From the NCBI GenBank assembly GCA_015655075.1, contig JAATFT010000035.1, positions 1 to 64,000 of the forward strand: DNA of 64,000 nt, read 5' to 3'. The position numbers were made by a program, and so were the translations under genes. Within the stretch, counting starts at the first letter, position 1. Each line of letters opens with the position of its first letter. Shown one piece after another: positions 1 through 9,962 of the stretch. The notes below the pieces were generated by a model that saw only the letters and a program-made list of their open reading frames with translations, did no database searches and was not told the DNA's origin. This DNA is from Clostridiales bacterium. GTDB lineage: Bacteria; Bacillota; Clostridia; Lachnospirales; Lachnospiraceae.

Positions 1-160
1 GTGCTGACAAGTTGATACTTGGACTAATGGTGTAGAATGGATTTTCATTCTGCGAGGCGGAGGAATGAGGCGTAGCGGTGGCTACGTCGATTGACGACAA
101 CGAAGCAGATGGAAATTCAGGCAAGCCATTAGACAAGATATCAACTTGCCAGTGCACTAG
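1..160. repeat. CTAG-ended long palindromic element, copy A
   Basis: The left arm GTGCTGACAAGTTGATA pairs with the right arm TATCAACTTGCCAGTGCAC across about 160 bases, with further imperfect pairing inside. The centre holds GCGTAGCGGTGGCTACG, a short inverted repeat. The right end is CTAG; the left end would be CTAG as well, but the window cuts off its first bases. The 25-base stretch at 55-79 recurs exactly at 49406-49430. No protein is encoded. It belongs with the elements at 13404 and 37466. Confidence 0.75.
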
Positions 161-248
161 CAGAGGCCGGAATTTAGCCGTTTCTACTTCATTAAGACAA
201 ATGTCTGACTGAGACAGTTGAAGAAAGGATAAATAGAAAGGATACAAT

Positions 249-1025
249 ATGAAAAATGCCAAGAAAATATTTTTGAGTCTGTTTGTGCCGGTCTTTGTGG
301 TAATAGCCTGGTACTATGCATCGAATTATACAGACACACCGCCAAGTATATTGCCGGGTATTGGCAAAGTGGGTAAGACGTTTCAGAGTTTAATTGTTAA
401 TAATCAGCTGCAGCAGGATTTGTCAATCAGTTTTATAAGAGTTATCAAAGGATATCTGTGGGCAATTATCCTGGGAGGTTCCCTGGGAATTTTAATGGGG
501 ATGTCGTCAACCGTAAAAAATATATTTAATTTATCCGCCACTACAGTGCGTCAGATTCCTATGATAGCATGGATTCCGTTAATCATGCTATGGTTTGGAA
601 TTGGTGAAAAATCCAAAGTTATAATTATCGTAATTGCGGCATTCTTTCCAATTATGATTAACACTTTAAACGGTATTGAAAGTACTCCCGGCGGCTACAT
701 AGAAGTGGCAAAGCTCTACCGGCTAAGTAAGTGGAAGACGTTTACCAAAGTATATCTGCCCCATGCCCTGCCTTCTATTTTTGTCGGGTTAAAGCTGGGA
801 TTAGGGGCGTCATGGATGGCGGTAGTGGCTTCTGAATTAATTGCGGCGTCCCAAGGTATCGGCTATCGAATGAGCGAAGCAAGAAGCTTAATGAAATCGG
901 ATGTGGTGATTACCTGCATGCTGGTTATTGGTCTGGTAGGTATATTAATGGATAAATGCCTGATATATCTTTTCCGGTTTCTGACACCCTGGGAGAGTAG
1001 GAACGGAGACAAAACGAATGGCTGA
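249..1025 (+). CDS. ABC transporter permease, SsuC/TauC/ThiX-like
   Basis: This is a membrane permease of the BPD_transp_1 (nitrate/sulfonate/taurine/thiamine-precursor) class. The 258-residue length is normal for the family. An N-terminal hydrophobic segment (residues 8-25) is followed by at least four more membrane segments. The cytoplasmic EAA-type loop, near residues 155-180, reads EVAKLYRLSKWKTFTKVY and would dock on the ATPase. The start has GAAAGGA just upstream. Its 3' end overlaps the ATPase gene by 8 bases, so the two are translationally coupled. No substrate-binding protein is visible in the 248 bases upstream, and it may lie before the window. The substrate cannot be told from these two genes; sulfonates, taurine or a thiamine pyrimidine are all possible. 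Confidence 0.88.
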   Translation: MKNAKKIFLSLFVPVFVVIAWYYASNYTDTPPSILPGIGKVGKTFQSLIVNNQLQQDLSISFIRVIKGYLWAIILGGSLGILMGMSSTVKNIFNLSATTVRQIPMIAWIPLIMLWFGIGEKSKVIIIVIAAFFPIMINTLNGIESTPGGYIEVAKLYRLSKWKTFTKVYLPHALPSIFVGLKLGLGASWMAVVASELIAASQGIGYRMSEARSLMKSDVVITCMLVIGLVGILMDKCLIYLFRFLTPWESRNGDKTNG

Positions 1026-1791
1026 TGAAATATTAAAAATAAAAGGATTAAATAAAAAATTTAAAGTAGATAAACAGGAAATTCCCGTTCTGCAAAATAT
1101 TAATTTAAGTGTTGAAAAAGGTGAATTTATCACCATCGTAGGACATAGCGGGTGCGGAAAAAGCACTTTACTTAAAATTATTGCCGGACTGGTGGATTAC
1201 CAGGAAGGCGAAGTAGTAAGAAACGGGAAGAAAGTAGCGGAGCCCGCGCCGGATTGCGGAATGGTGTTTCAAGAGCATAGATTGCTGCCATGGCTTAAGA
1301 TAAAAGACAATGTAGGATTTGGGATAAAAAATCTGCCGAAAGCAGAACGGGAGGAACTAATAAAGAGCCACATTGAGCTGGTTAATTTAAAAGGGTTTGA
1401 AAATGTATATCCAAATCAGCTTTCCGGAGGAATGTCACAAAGGGCGGCGATAGCAAGAGGGTTGGTTGCCAACCCGAGTATTCTGCTGCTGGATGAACCC
1501 TTTGGGGCATTGGATGCCCTGACAAGAATTCAGATGCAGAAGGAGATTCTGCGTATTTGGAAGGAAAAGAAGACAACAATGATTATGGTGACACACGATA
1601 TTGATGAAGCTATCTATTTGGGAGAAAGAATTATTGTTATGTCGGCACGACCGGGTGAAATAAAATTTATTATGAAAACGGAAGCATCTGCGGCCAAGAA
1701 AAGGGGAAGCTCAGATTTTGCATATTATAAGAAAAAGGTTTATGATTATTTCTTTGAAGATGTCGAAAATGTGGAGGAATATAGTATTTAA
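1018..1791 (+). CDS. ABC transporter ATP-binding protein, SsuB/TauB-like
   Basis: This is the ATPase partner of the preceding permease. Walker A is GHSGCGKSTL (near residue 43), the signature is LSGGMSQR, Walker B is ILLLDEPFGALD and the switch histidine is in VTHDIDEA. The Q-loop glutamine lies in MVFQEHRLLPW, a phrase typical of the nitrate/sulfonate/taurine importer ATPases. The 257-residue length is normal. It overlaps the permease by 8 bases, so one transcript is expected, and that transcript ends at the hairpin at 1930-1971. The ATPase family is certain; the transported compound is not. Confidence 0.9.
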   Translation: MADEILKIKGLNKKFKVDKQEIPVLQNINLSVEKGEFITIVGHSGCGKSTLLKIIAGLVDYQEGEVVRNGKKVAEPAPDCGMVFQEHRLLPWLKIKDNVGFGIKNLPKAEREELIKSHIELVNLKGFENVYPNQLSGGMSQRAAIARGLVANPSILLLDEPFGALDALTRIQMQKEILRIWKEKKTTMIMVTHDIDEAIYLGERIIVMSARPGEIKFIMKTEASAAKKRGSSDFAYYKKKVYDYFFEDVENVEEYSI

Positions 1792-1929
1792 TCGGCAAAG
1801 GGAAGACAAAATTTATTCATTACATGGAAAATATTTATATATTATTTGCAGGCGATTGACATCTGAATAGTTACCAATTATAATCGGAATCACATAATTT
1901 ACCAATATAGGAAACGAACTGGGCAACCG

Positions 1930-1971
1930 GAGGTTTAAAAATGCTAAAAACATTTTTATGCCTCTTTTTTT
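1930..1971 (+). terminator. Rho-independent terminator after the ABC module
   Basis: GAGGTTTAAAAATG pairs with CATTTTTATGCCTC across a seven-base loop, with two mismatches, and seven T residues follow. It lies about 140 bases after the ATPase stop codon. Confidence 0.7.
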
Positions 1972-2071
1972 ATTCAATAGGGAAAGTGCATCCTATTCGA
2001 TAAAAAACCTGCAGGGGAATGCGCAGACGTCGCAGGGTATCATGTCGCGAAGCAACCAAGTGTCAGCACAA

Positions 2072-2096
2072 AGTTTGCTTTGCAAACTCTTTTTTG
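2072..2096 (+). terminator. Terminator-like hairpin before tex
   Basis: AGTTTGC-TTT-GCAAACT is a perfect 7-bp stem followed by CTTTTTTG. It is small and might be part of a leader rather than a true end of transcription. Confidence 0.45.
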
Positions 2097-2211
2097 TTTT
2101 CACAGCCGGGATGAAAACTCGTAATACTTGATTTTACGAAATTCTGATGATATGATGTTATGGATATGATTTCAAAGTAATAAAAATGAATTGAAGCTAA
2201 AGGAGTAAAAA

Positions 2212-4356
2212 ATGGATATTATTAAACAACTAAGGGATGAGCTTGGAATTAAAACGGAGCAGGCGGAGGCGGCCGTAAAGCTGATTGATGAGGGAAATAC
2301 CATACCGTTTATAGCCAGATACCGCAAGGAGGTTACAGGCTCTTTAAATGACGAGGTTTTAAGAAATCTTCACGAAAGACTTTTATATCTTCGGAATCTG
2401 GAAGAGAAAAAGGCCAGTGTTTTATCCAGTATAGAGGAACAGGGCAAATTGACAGAAGAATTAAGGGAACAGATAGTAGCGGCGACTACTCTGGTGGTGG
2501 TTGAGGATTTATACCGTCCCTATCGTCCGAAAAGAAGGACCAGGGCGACCATTGCAAAGGAAAAGGGCTTGGAACCTTTAGCCAATATCATACTTTTGCA
2601 GATGACAAACCATGCTGTTGAGAAAGAGGCCGAAAGCTTTCTGGACGCCGAAAAGGAAGTCGGCACCGTAGAAGAAGCCATTGCAGGTGCCATGGATATT
2701 ATTGCGGAAGGCGTTTCCGACGAGGCGGATTACCGTATCCATATCCGTAAGGTTACTTATGAGGAAGGTTTCCTTACCAGCACGGCAAAGGATGAAAGCC
2801 TTGAGAGTGTTTATGAGATGTATTATAATTTTGAAGAAAAACTTACGAAGCTGGCGGGACACCGGATTTTAGCCGTTAACCGGGGGGAAAAGGAAAAAAT
2901 TCTTACCGTAAAGATTACGGCTCCAGAAGAGAAAATACTTTTGTATCTGGAGAATAAAATTATTGTCAGACAGAATCCATATACAACGGATATATTAAAA
3001 AACGTAATAGAAGACAGTTATAAGCGGCTTATCGCCCCGGCCATTGAACGGGAAATCAGAAACGAGCTTACGGAAAAGGCAGAGAATGGAGCCATAAAGG
3101 TATTCGGAAAAAATTTGGAACAGCTCCTTATGCAGCCTCCCATAGCAGGACAGGTGGTACTGGGATGGGACCCGGCATTCCGTACGGGATGTAAGTTGGC
3201 GGTCGTTGACGGAACCGGCAAGGTTCTGGACACGGTGGTCATTTATCCCACCGCCCCTCAGAATAAAGTGGAGGAAGCGAAAAGAATTGTCGCAGGGTTA
3301 ATAAAAAAATTCGGAATTACTTTAATATCCGTTGGCAACGGTACGGCTTCCAGAGAATCCGAAAGGATTATTGTGGATATGCTGAAGGAGATTAACAGTA
3401 AGGCCCGGTATATTATTGTAAACGAAGCCGGTGCTTCCGTATATTCCGCAAGTAAGCTGGCAGGGGAGGAATTCCCGAATTTTGATGTAGGGCAGCGCAG
3501 CGCCGCCTCCATTGCAAGAAGATTGCAGGATCCTTTGGCGGAGTTAGTTAAAATTGATCCCAAATCCATCGGTGTGGGGCAGTATCAGCATGATATGGAC
3601 CAGAAAAAGCTTTCCGAGGCGTTAACCGGTGTGGTGGAGGACTGTGTTAATAAAGTCGGGGTGGATTTAAATACGGCCTCCGCTTCCCTGCTCCAATATA
3701 TTTCAGGAATCACAAAGGCTATTGCGAAAAATATCGTAACCTACCGGGAGGAAAACGGCAGATTTACCGGCCGTAATCAGCTGCTTAAAGTGGCCAAGCT
3801 TGGTCCTAAAGCTTTTGAGCAATGCGCGGGTTTTATGAGAATCCAGGAGGGCAAGAATCCCCTGGATGCAACCGGCGTCCATCCGGAATCCTATGAAGCT
3901 GCAAAGGGTCTCCTTAAGAAGCTCTCCTTCAATACGGAGGATATTAAGGCCGGCAAACTTTCTGAACTAGGAAAACAGATTAAGGATAAAGGGGTTATGG
4001 CAAAAGAATTGGGAATCGGTGAGATTACCCTGACGGATATTATTAAAGAATTGGAAAAACCGGGAAGGGATCCCCGTGACGAGATGCCAAAACCAATCCT
4101 TCGCACCGACGTGCTGGAAATGAAAGATCTGGGGGAAGGTATGATATTAAAAGGAACTGTGAGAAATGTTATTGATTTTGGCGCCTTTGTGGATATCGGA
4201 GTCCATCAGGACGGACTGGTCCACATATCCCAGCTTACCAATAAGAAATTCGTAAAGCATCCTCTGGAGGTATTAAGCGTAGGGGATATTGTGGAAGTAA
4301 AGGTTCTAAGCGTGGATGCGGCGAAGAAACGTATCCAGTTAACTATGATAATGTAA
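2212..4356 (+). CDS. tex: Tex family RNA-binding transcriptional accessory protein
   Basis: Tex is a cytoplasmic nucleic-acid-binding protein that acts on transcription complexes and is usually a housekeeping gene. The 714-residue length fits. The N-terminal Tex helical domain (residues 1-190, with IPFIARYRKEVTGSL) is followed by the YqgF/RuvC-like domain (around 325-450, with LGWDPAFRTGCKLAVVDG). A helix-hairpin-helix region follows (around 490-560, with LNTASASLLQYISGI). A C-terminal S1 domain ends the protein (from about 640, with GTVRNVIDFGAFVDIG and DGLVHISQL). The start is set by AAAGGAG seven bases upstream. It is monocistronic as far as can be seen. Nothing about it is unusual. Confidence 0.97.
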   Translation: MDIIKQLRDELGIKTEQAEAAVKLIDEGNTIPFIARYRKEVTGSLNDEVLRNLHERLLYLRNLEEKKASVLSSIEEQGKLTEELREQIVAATTLVVVEDLYRPYRPKRRTRATIAKEKGLEPLANIILLQMTNHAVEKEAESFLDAEKEVGTVEEAIAGAMDIIAEGVSDEADYRIHIRKVTYEEGFLTSTAKDESLESVYEMYYNFEEKLTKLAGHRILAVNRGEKEKILTVKITAPEEKILLYLENKIIVRQNPYTTDILKNVIEDSYKRLIAPAIEREIRNELTEKAENGAIKVFGKNLEQLLMQPPIAGQVVLGWDPAFRTGCKLAVVDGTGKVLDTVVIYPTAPQNKVEEAKRIVAGLIKKFGITLISVGNGTASRESERIIVDMLKEINSKARYIIVNEAGASVYSASKLAGEEFPNFDVGQRSAASIARRLQDPLAELVKIDPKSIGVGQYQHDMDQKKLSEALTGVVEDCVNKVGVDLNTASASLLQYISGITKAIAKNIVTYREENGRFTGRNQLLKVAKLGPKAFEQCAGFMRIQEGKNPLDATGVHPESYEAAKGLLKKLSFNTEDIKAGKLSELGKQIKDKGVMAKELGIGEITLTDIIKELEKPGRDPRDEMPKPILRTDVLEMKDLGEGMILKGTVRNVIDFGAFVDIGVHQDGLVHISQLTNKKFVKHPLEVLSVGDIVEVKVLSVDAAKKRIQLTMIM

Positions 4357-4424
4357 TAAAGCTGCCAATTTCAATTAGCTTGCATAAATATGAGAATTAG
4401 CTGATTTTAGAGAGGATGTTGTTT

Positions 4425-4575
4425 ATGGTTCAATTGCAGCAGTTAATATTCTTTGAAACCGTTGCCGATATGAAAAGCATGAATAAGGCTGCCCAGGCGC
4501 TTTACATTAGCCAGCCTAATTTAAGCAAAGCGATTCGAAGCCTGGAAAATGAATTAAATATTAAGATATTTGAAC
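4425..4575 (+). pseudogene. LysR-family regulator, N-terminal fragment
   Basis: Only the winged helix-turn-helix of a LysR regulator remains: FFETVADMKSMNKAAQALYI, then SQPNLSKAIRSLENELNIKI. A normal member has about 290 residues; here similarity stops after IFER. The reading frame then runs a few codons into DNA that belongs to a truncated AraC gene on the other strand. The ATG at 4425 fits the GAGAGG upstream better than the one at 4416. The fragment still encodes about 60 residues but lacks the effector-binding domain, so it is probably dead. Confidence 0.8.
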
Positions 4576-5013
4576 GATACTTTGCTCGGGAACCTGGCTG
4601 AAAAACTGGCTGGTAAAAAAGGAGCGCCGAAAGACAGTATTAATTACGATATCGTTGGCACCTTTATATTCTGCACAGTGGATGACGTTAGAACCCAATA
4701 TACAGACATCCCCTTTTTCAAGAGAAATATTCTGTCCGTTGATAATAAAACGGCAGGAACCTTCATAAATATAATTCATTTCCATGTCTTTGTGAAAATG
4801 GGGCGGGATAATGGTATAACGGGTCTCTTTAATCAAGGCTATATTGTCATTCAAAAGTGTGTTTTTAAAATCGAAATAATAAACCTGCTGGTGATCTACC
4901 GTACAGACAGGAATGTTTAAATAAGCCGGACTTAAGATATTCGGATGAAGAATATGCCACGTTTCGCTGTATGTTTCCTGGTGAAGAAATTCTTCTAATT
5001 CTTTATAGTTCAC
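4575..5013 (-). pseudogene. AraC-family regulator, N-terminal cupin fragment
   Basis: About 145 residues remain of an AraC-type sugar-binding cupin domain. PPHFHKDMEMNYIYEG and GDVCILGSNVIHCAEY carry the usual cupin histidines and the turn before the second beta strand. The DNA-binding domain is missing because the gene is cut at the junction with the LysR fragment. It is divergent from the GH1/PTS operon, where a regulator of that operon is commonly found, so the operon may have lost its specific activator. It is a gene fragment, not a short natural cupin, because the reading frame stops inside a recognisable domain at the rearrangement point. Confidence 0.78.
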
Positions 5014-5148
5014 AGCAATTTCCCTTTCAAAAAGTTTTTTATTATCTTTAATTCTAGCATATGTAAATTTGTTAGTCTACAGCTTTATTTATGACATTTT
5101 CTATGTGAAATATTGATAGTATTATATAATATAGGATGTATCTACTAA

Positions 5149-6645
<1,497 letters not shown>

Positions 6646-6661
6646 GGGAGGTCAAAGTATT

Positions 6662-8476
6662 ATGGGTAATAAAGAATTAGCTAAAAAAATCATTAATCTA
6701 TTGGGTGGCAAGGATAATATTCAATATGCACTACATTGTATTACCAGATTGCGGTTTAATCTTAAGGATGACTCCAAAGCAGACATGAAACAGATTGAAA
6801 AGCTGGAGGGTGTTATAGGTGTTCAGTCCCAGAACGGACAGCAGCAGGTTATCATCGGAAGCCATGTGGCCAGTGTATTTTCCGAAATAGAACCGTTATT
6901 AAATAACGGAACAAGTAATAGTGAAGGTAAAAGTGAAAATAACAGGAAGTTTTCACTTTCCGTAATAGTGGAAACGATTGCGGGTATTTTTTCACCTATT
7001 ATACCTGCATTAGTTGCCGCAGGTATGCTAAAGGGTGTTCTGGCGCTTCTGACAGGTTTTAATATTATCAGCGGAGAAGGCGGCACCTACCAGATATTTG
7101 ACATGATTTCCGATATTACTTTTTACTTTCTTCCGTTTATACTTGCAGTGTCCAGTGCCAGAAAGTTTAAAGTGAACGAATATCTTGGACTTTGCGTTGC
7201 GGGTGCATTGATGTATCCTACAATCATTAACGCTGTTGGGGATGAAGCGGCGAAGCCAATTATATTTATAAATATGGCAATCCCCATTTATAAATATGCG
7301 GACTCCGTATTTCCCGTTATTCTCGGAGTTCTTCTTTTAAGCATTATCTATAAATTTTTTGAGCGCATTATTCCTAATATTTTTAAGCTGGTTTTGGTGC
7401 CTATGATTTCACTGGTAATTACAATACCGTTAACCTTATTGTTCCTGGCTCCTATCGGCGCTATAGGCGGTATTAAGCTGGCAAGCGGCATTGTATGGTT
7501 ATTTCAGACATTAGGTCCCCTGGCAGGTTTCCTTTTGGGCTTTTTCATGCCGTTAATCGTACTTTGCGGCATGCATCAGTCAACCTCTCCAATCCAGCTG
7601 CAAAATATTGCAACTTTAGGATATGATTATCTTCTTCCGGTATCTTTCTGCCATAATATGGCCGAATCCGGCGCGGCATTTGGAGTAGGCCTAAGATCGA
7701 AAAGCAGCGCATTAAAGGCGATTGCATTTTCAACCAGCTTTTCCGCCTTCATTGGTATATCCGAACCGGCACTGTTTACTATTAATGTAAGAAAAAAACG
7801 TCCGTTGATTGCTGCGATGATTGGTAACGGTGTGGGTGGTTTTCTTACGGTTTTACTTGGCGTAAAATGCTTTGCCTTCGTAATGCCCGGTATTACGTCG
7901 CTTCCTGTATATTCCAACAATGGAAATATGATTAATCTTTTACTTATGACGTTTTGCATTGCGGTTTCATTCTTAGTATCCGCGGTTGCCGCATTTTTTT
8001 CGGGTTTTGAAGACGATCCGGTTTCTGATTCCGCTGCGGATGAAGTAATAATTTTAAGTCCGATGAAAGGAACATTGATACCCTTATCCGAAGTTAAGGA
8101 TGAGACTTTTTCCGGCGGAAGCTGCGGTGAAGGTGTTGCCATTATTCCAGAGGAAGGAAAAGTTGCGGCACCTTGCGACGCCACTGTGGAAGCGGTTATG
8201 GGACATGCCGTCGGCCTGAAAACAAGCACAGGGAAAGAATTATTGATTCATGTGGGCATCAATACGGTGGAATTAAATGGAAAGTTTTTCACTCCAAAAG
8301 TAAAGGTAGGAGAAAAGGTACGTTATGGCCAGGAATTATTACGCTTTGAAATGGCGGATATCGCGAATGCAGGTTATGATACTACCACAATGATAACATG
8401 TACAAACGGTACAATTAAATCGGAAAAAACATCAGGGAATATTTCCAGGTTAGAGCAGATATTTATCATTGAATAA
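6662..8476 (+). CDS. Beta-glucoside PTS enzyme IIBCA
   Basis: This is a single-chain phosphotransferase permease that imports and phosphorylates beta-glucosides. The IIB domain comes first (residues 1-85), with the phosphorylated cysteine Cys26 in ALHCITRLRFNL. IIC is a multi-span membrane domain (around 100-450) with the substrate-contact loop GMHQSTSPIQLQNIATLGYD. IIA is C-terminal (around 465-604), with active-site His530 in LLIHVGINTVELNG. The 604 residues are at the short end for BglF/BglP-type proteins. The gene forms an operon with the GH1 gene and ends at the terminator at 8516. No LicT/BglG antiterminator gene or obvious antiterminator site is seen, so control is unclear. Confidence 0.95.
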   Translation: MGNKELAKKIINLLGGKDNIQYALHCITRLRFNLKDDSKADMKQIEKLEGVIGVQSQNGQQQVIIGSHVASVFSEIEPLLNNGTSNSEGKSENNRKFSLSVIVETIAGIFSPIIPALVAAGMLKGVLALLTGFNIISGEGGTYQIFDMISDITFYFLPFILAVSSARKFKVNEYLGLCVAGALMYPTIINAVGDEAAKPIIFINMAIPIYKYADSVFPVILGVLLLSIIYKFFERIIPNIFKLVLVPMISLVITIPLTLLFLAPIGAIGGIKLASGIVWLFQTLGPLAGFLLGFFMPLIVLCGMHQSTSPIQLQNIATLGYDYLLPVSFCHNMAESGAAFGVGLRSKSSALKAIAFSTSFSAFIGISEPALFTINVRKKRPLIAAMIGNGVGGFLTVLLGVKCFAFVMPGITSLPVYSNNGNMINLLLMTFCIAVSFLVSAVAAFFSGFEDDPVSDSAADEVIILSPMKGTLIPLSEVKDETFSGGSCGEGVAIIPEEGKVAAPCDATVEAVMGHAVGLKTSTGKELLIHVGINTVELNGKFFTPKVKVGEKVRYGQELLRFEMADIANAGYDTTTMITCTNGTIKSEKTSGNISRLEQIFIIE

Positions 8477-8515
8477 TTGAATTAATCATTGAATCATCTA
8501 AAGCATTTTTATGTA

Positions 8516-8564
8516 AAAGAGTTTCAGATTTTGTATTTAATTGTGCAAATCTGGGACTCTTTTT
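8516..8564 (+). terminator. Terminator of the GH1/PTS operon
   Basis: AAAGAGT and AGATTTTG pair with CAAATCT and ACTCTTT, separated by a three-base internal mismatch, and a T-run follows. It starts 40 bases after the PTS stop codon. Confidence 0.85.
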
Positions 8565-8567
8565 AAA

Positions 8568-8630
8568 CTTACAGGTAAGTCCCCCGCCTCTTAGGGAGGC
8601 TAAGCGGTGAATTTGGGACTTACTTGTTTG
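8568..8630. repeat. 65-bp hairpin repeat family, copy 1
   Basis: GTAAGTCCC on the left pairs with GGGACTTAC on the right. An inner CGCC-TCTTAG...TAAGCGG segment also folds. Related copies are at 9703-9768 (same orientation) and 50940-51001 (reverse orientation). It directly follows the operon terminator. The 8631-8887 stretch after it is AT-rich and shows no convincing gene. Confidence 0.75.
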
Positions 8631-8887
8631 CGCCGGAGTTCAGAATAATGAACAAGCTCAAAGAATATAGTAAAATAAATTGCCATGCCGTAATATTTTA
8701 TATTGTACTAAGTAAAAATGTAATATTTTGCGATGAAAAGATGGTTAAATTTATAAATGCTGTATTGTTAATTATTAACAGGTGTTTTATAATTTTAAGG
8801 ACATGGTAAAGTTTTACTGTCATATAACTGCCGGTGAAGTTTACTTTTAAAAACCATGGGCTGTATTAATAAACAAAAGGATCAAGA

Positions 8888-8958
8888 CTAGAGTGTGTTT
8901 GAAAAATGCTTGTGCCGGGCATTCAGAACGGTGCGATGATTTTTCAAACACGCTCTAA
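8888..8958. repeat. Shortened CTAG-type palindrome, copy B
   Basis: TAGAGTGTGTTTGAAAAAT pairs with ATTTTTCAAACACGCTCTA, near perfect over 19 bases. The inner part, with TTCAGAACGGTGCGATGA, closely matches the right inner arm of the 167-bp element at 37466-37632. It therefore looks like an internal-deletion derivative of that element. It ends 19 bases before the downstream start codon. Confidence 0.7.
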
Positions 8959-8976
8959 GACAGGGGAGATAATCGG

Positions 8977-9702
8977 ATGAATCAATGGATTGATATACAC
9001 AGCCATATTTTACCGGCTGTGGATAATGGTTCCGTTAGTATGAGCCAGACAAAAAATATGCTTAAGATAGCTTACGAAGAGGGAATTAGCCATATTGTAG
9101 CCACCCCCCATTACGGCGTGGGCTGCAGAAACCCGGACTTTCAGGAGCTTGAGAATAAGCTGGAACTGGTAAGACGGGAGGCGGAACAGATTGATAAGAA
9201 TTTCCGGGTTGATCTGGGAAATGAAGTATATTTTAGCGATGATATCATTGAACATCTGAGAAAGAAAAAAGCTTTGACGTTAGCAGGGACCAGATACATA
9301 CTGGTGGAATTTGCTTCCTGTGAAGATTATCGGATTATAAAAACAGGTCTGCACCGGTTGCTGATATACGGATACTTACCGGTTCTGGCCCATGTGGAGC
9401 AATACGAAGCTTTATACCAGAATTATGAAGGCATTTACGATATGATCCGGCTGGGGGCCTATATGCAGATGAATATTTCCAGTATTATAGGAAAAAGTAC
9501 GGACAGGAGGGTGACACACTGCAAAAAATTGATGGAATACGATTTAATACATATTCTAGGTACGGACGCTCATTCGGATTATGGCAGAACTCCCAGGTTG
9601 AAGGAGGGACTGTCAGTAATAAAAAAGAAATTCGGGGATTCTCTCGTCAATAAATTATTATTGGACAATACAAGAAAATTACTGAACAATCAATATATTT
9701 AA
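8977..9702 (+). CDS. CpsB/YwqE-type PHP-fold tyrosine phosphatase
   Basis: This is a metal-dependent protein tyrosine phosphatase of the PHP fold, normally acting on BY-kinases that control capsule or exopolysaccharide export. Residues 5-16, DIHSHILPAVDN, carry the first metal ligands. VATPHYG, LGNEVYF, LAHVEQYEAL and ILGTDAHS supply the rest of the cluster. The 241 residues are typical (about 240-255). GGGGAG upstream sets the start. No kinase or polysaccharide genes lie nearby, so it is an orphan here; the second, truncated paralogue at 9792 suggests a former tandem duplication. The family is sure, the cellular partner unknown. Confidence 0.88.
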   Translation: MNQWIDIHSHILPAVDNGSVSMSQTKNMLKIAYEEGISHIVATPHYGVGCRNPDFQELENKLELVRREAEQIDKNFRVDLGNEVYFSDDIIEHLRKKKALTLAGTRYILVEFASCEDYRIIKTGLHRLLIYGYLPVLAHVEQYEALYQNYEGIYDMIRLGAYMQMNISSIIGKSTDRRVTHCKKLMEYDLIHILGTDAHSDYGRTPRLKEGLSVIKKKFGDSLVNKLLLDNTRKLLNNQYI

Positions 9703-9768
9703 CCTTACAAGTAAGTTCCCCGCTTCTTAGCGAAGTGTAAGCGGTGAGTTTGGGATCTACTTATTATG
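9703..9768. repeat. 65-bp hairpin repeat family, copy 2
   Basis: AAGTAAGTTCCCCGCTTCTT ... AAGCGGTGAGTTTGGGATCT is the same fold and order as the copy at 8568. It starts immediately after the phosphatase stop codon and could work as its terminator stem, though no T-run follows. Confidence 0.7.
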
Positions 9769-9791
9769 TTAAATTAATTTAGGAGAATGGT

Positions 9792-9962
9792 ATGGATGGG
9801 TTTATTGATATATATAGTCATATATTGCCTGAAATGGACGAGGGTTCCAAAAATGTGGAACAGACAATCAATATGGTTAAAATTGCTTATGAAGAATTTG
9901 TTTGCAATATTTTGTTTCACTGTTCTGTCTGTTCGGAGCTGTATAATCCAGAATGGATTTAA
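9792..9962 (+). pseudogene. Truncated second CpsB/YwqE-type phosphatase
   Basis: The first 33 codons match the start of the phosphatase upstream: FIDIYSHILPEMDEGS, then INMVKIAYEE. Similarity ends at about 9891, where DNA from an AraC gene in reverse orientation begins, and the frame stops after 56 codons. Only one of the PHP metal-binding motifs remains, so no activity is expected. AGGAG ten bases upstream is still present. Confidence 0.85.

Larger units (their letters stand above)
1792..2211. other. Intergenic region between the ABC module and tex
   Basis: No gene is seen. The region holds two terminator-like hairpins (1930-1971 and 2072-2096). The stretch at about 1855-1930, with GGAAACGAACTGGGCAACCG just before the first hairpin, has the look of a structured RNA leader, but I could not match it to a known riboswitch. 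The promoter of tex should lie in the last 100 bases; no clear -35/-10 pair was found. Confidence 0.4.

Noticed and set aside
3258-3569. Open frames antisense to tex
   Set aside because: They follow from codon composition of a clear gene on the other strand and have no start signals.
8624-8809. 61-codon open frame after the PTS operon
   Set aside because: Starts inside a hairpin repeat, has no ribosome site, and the AT-rich translation has no protein-like pattern.
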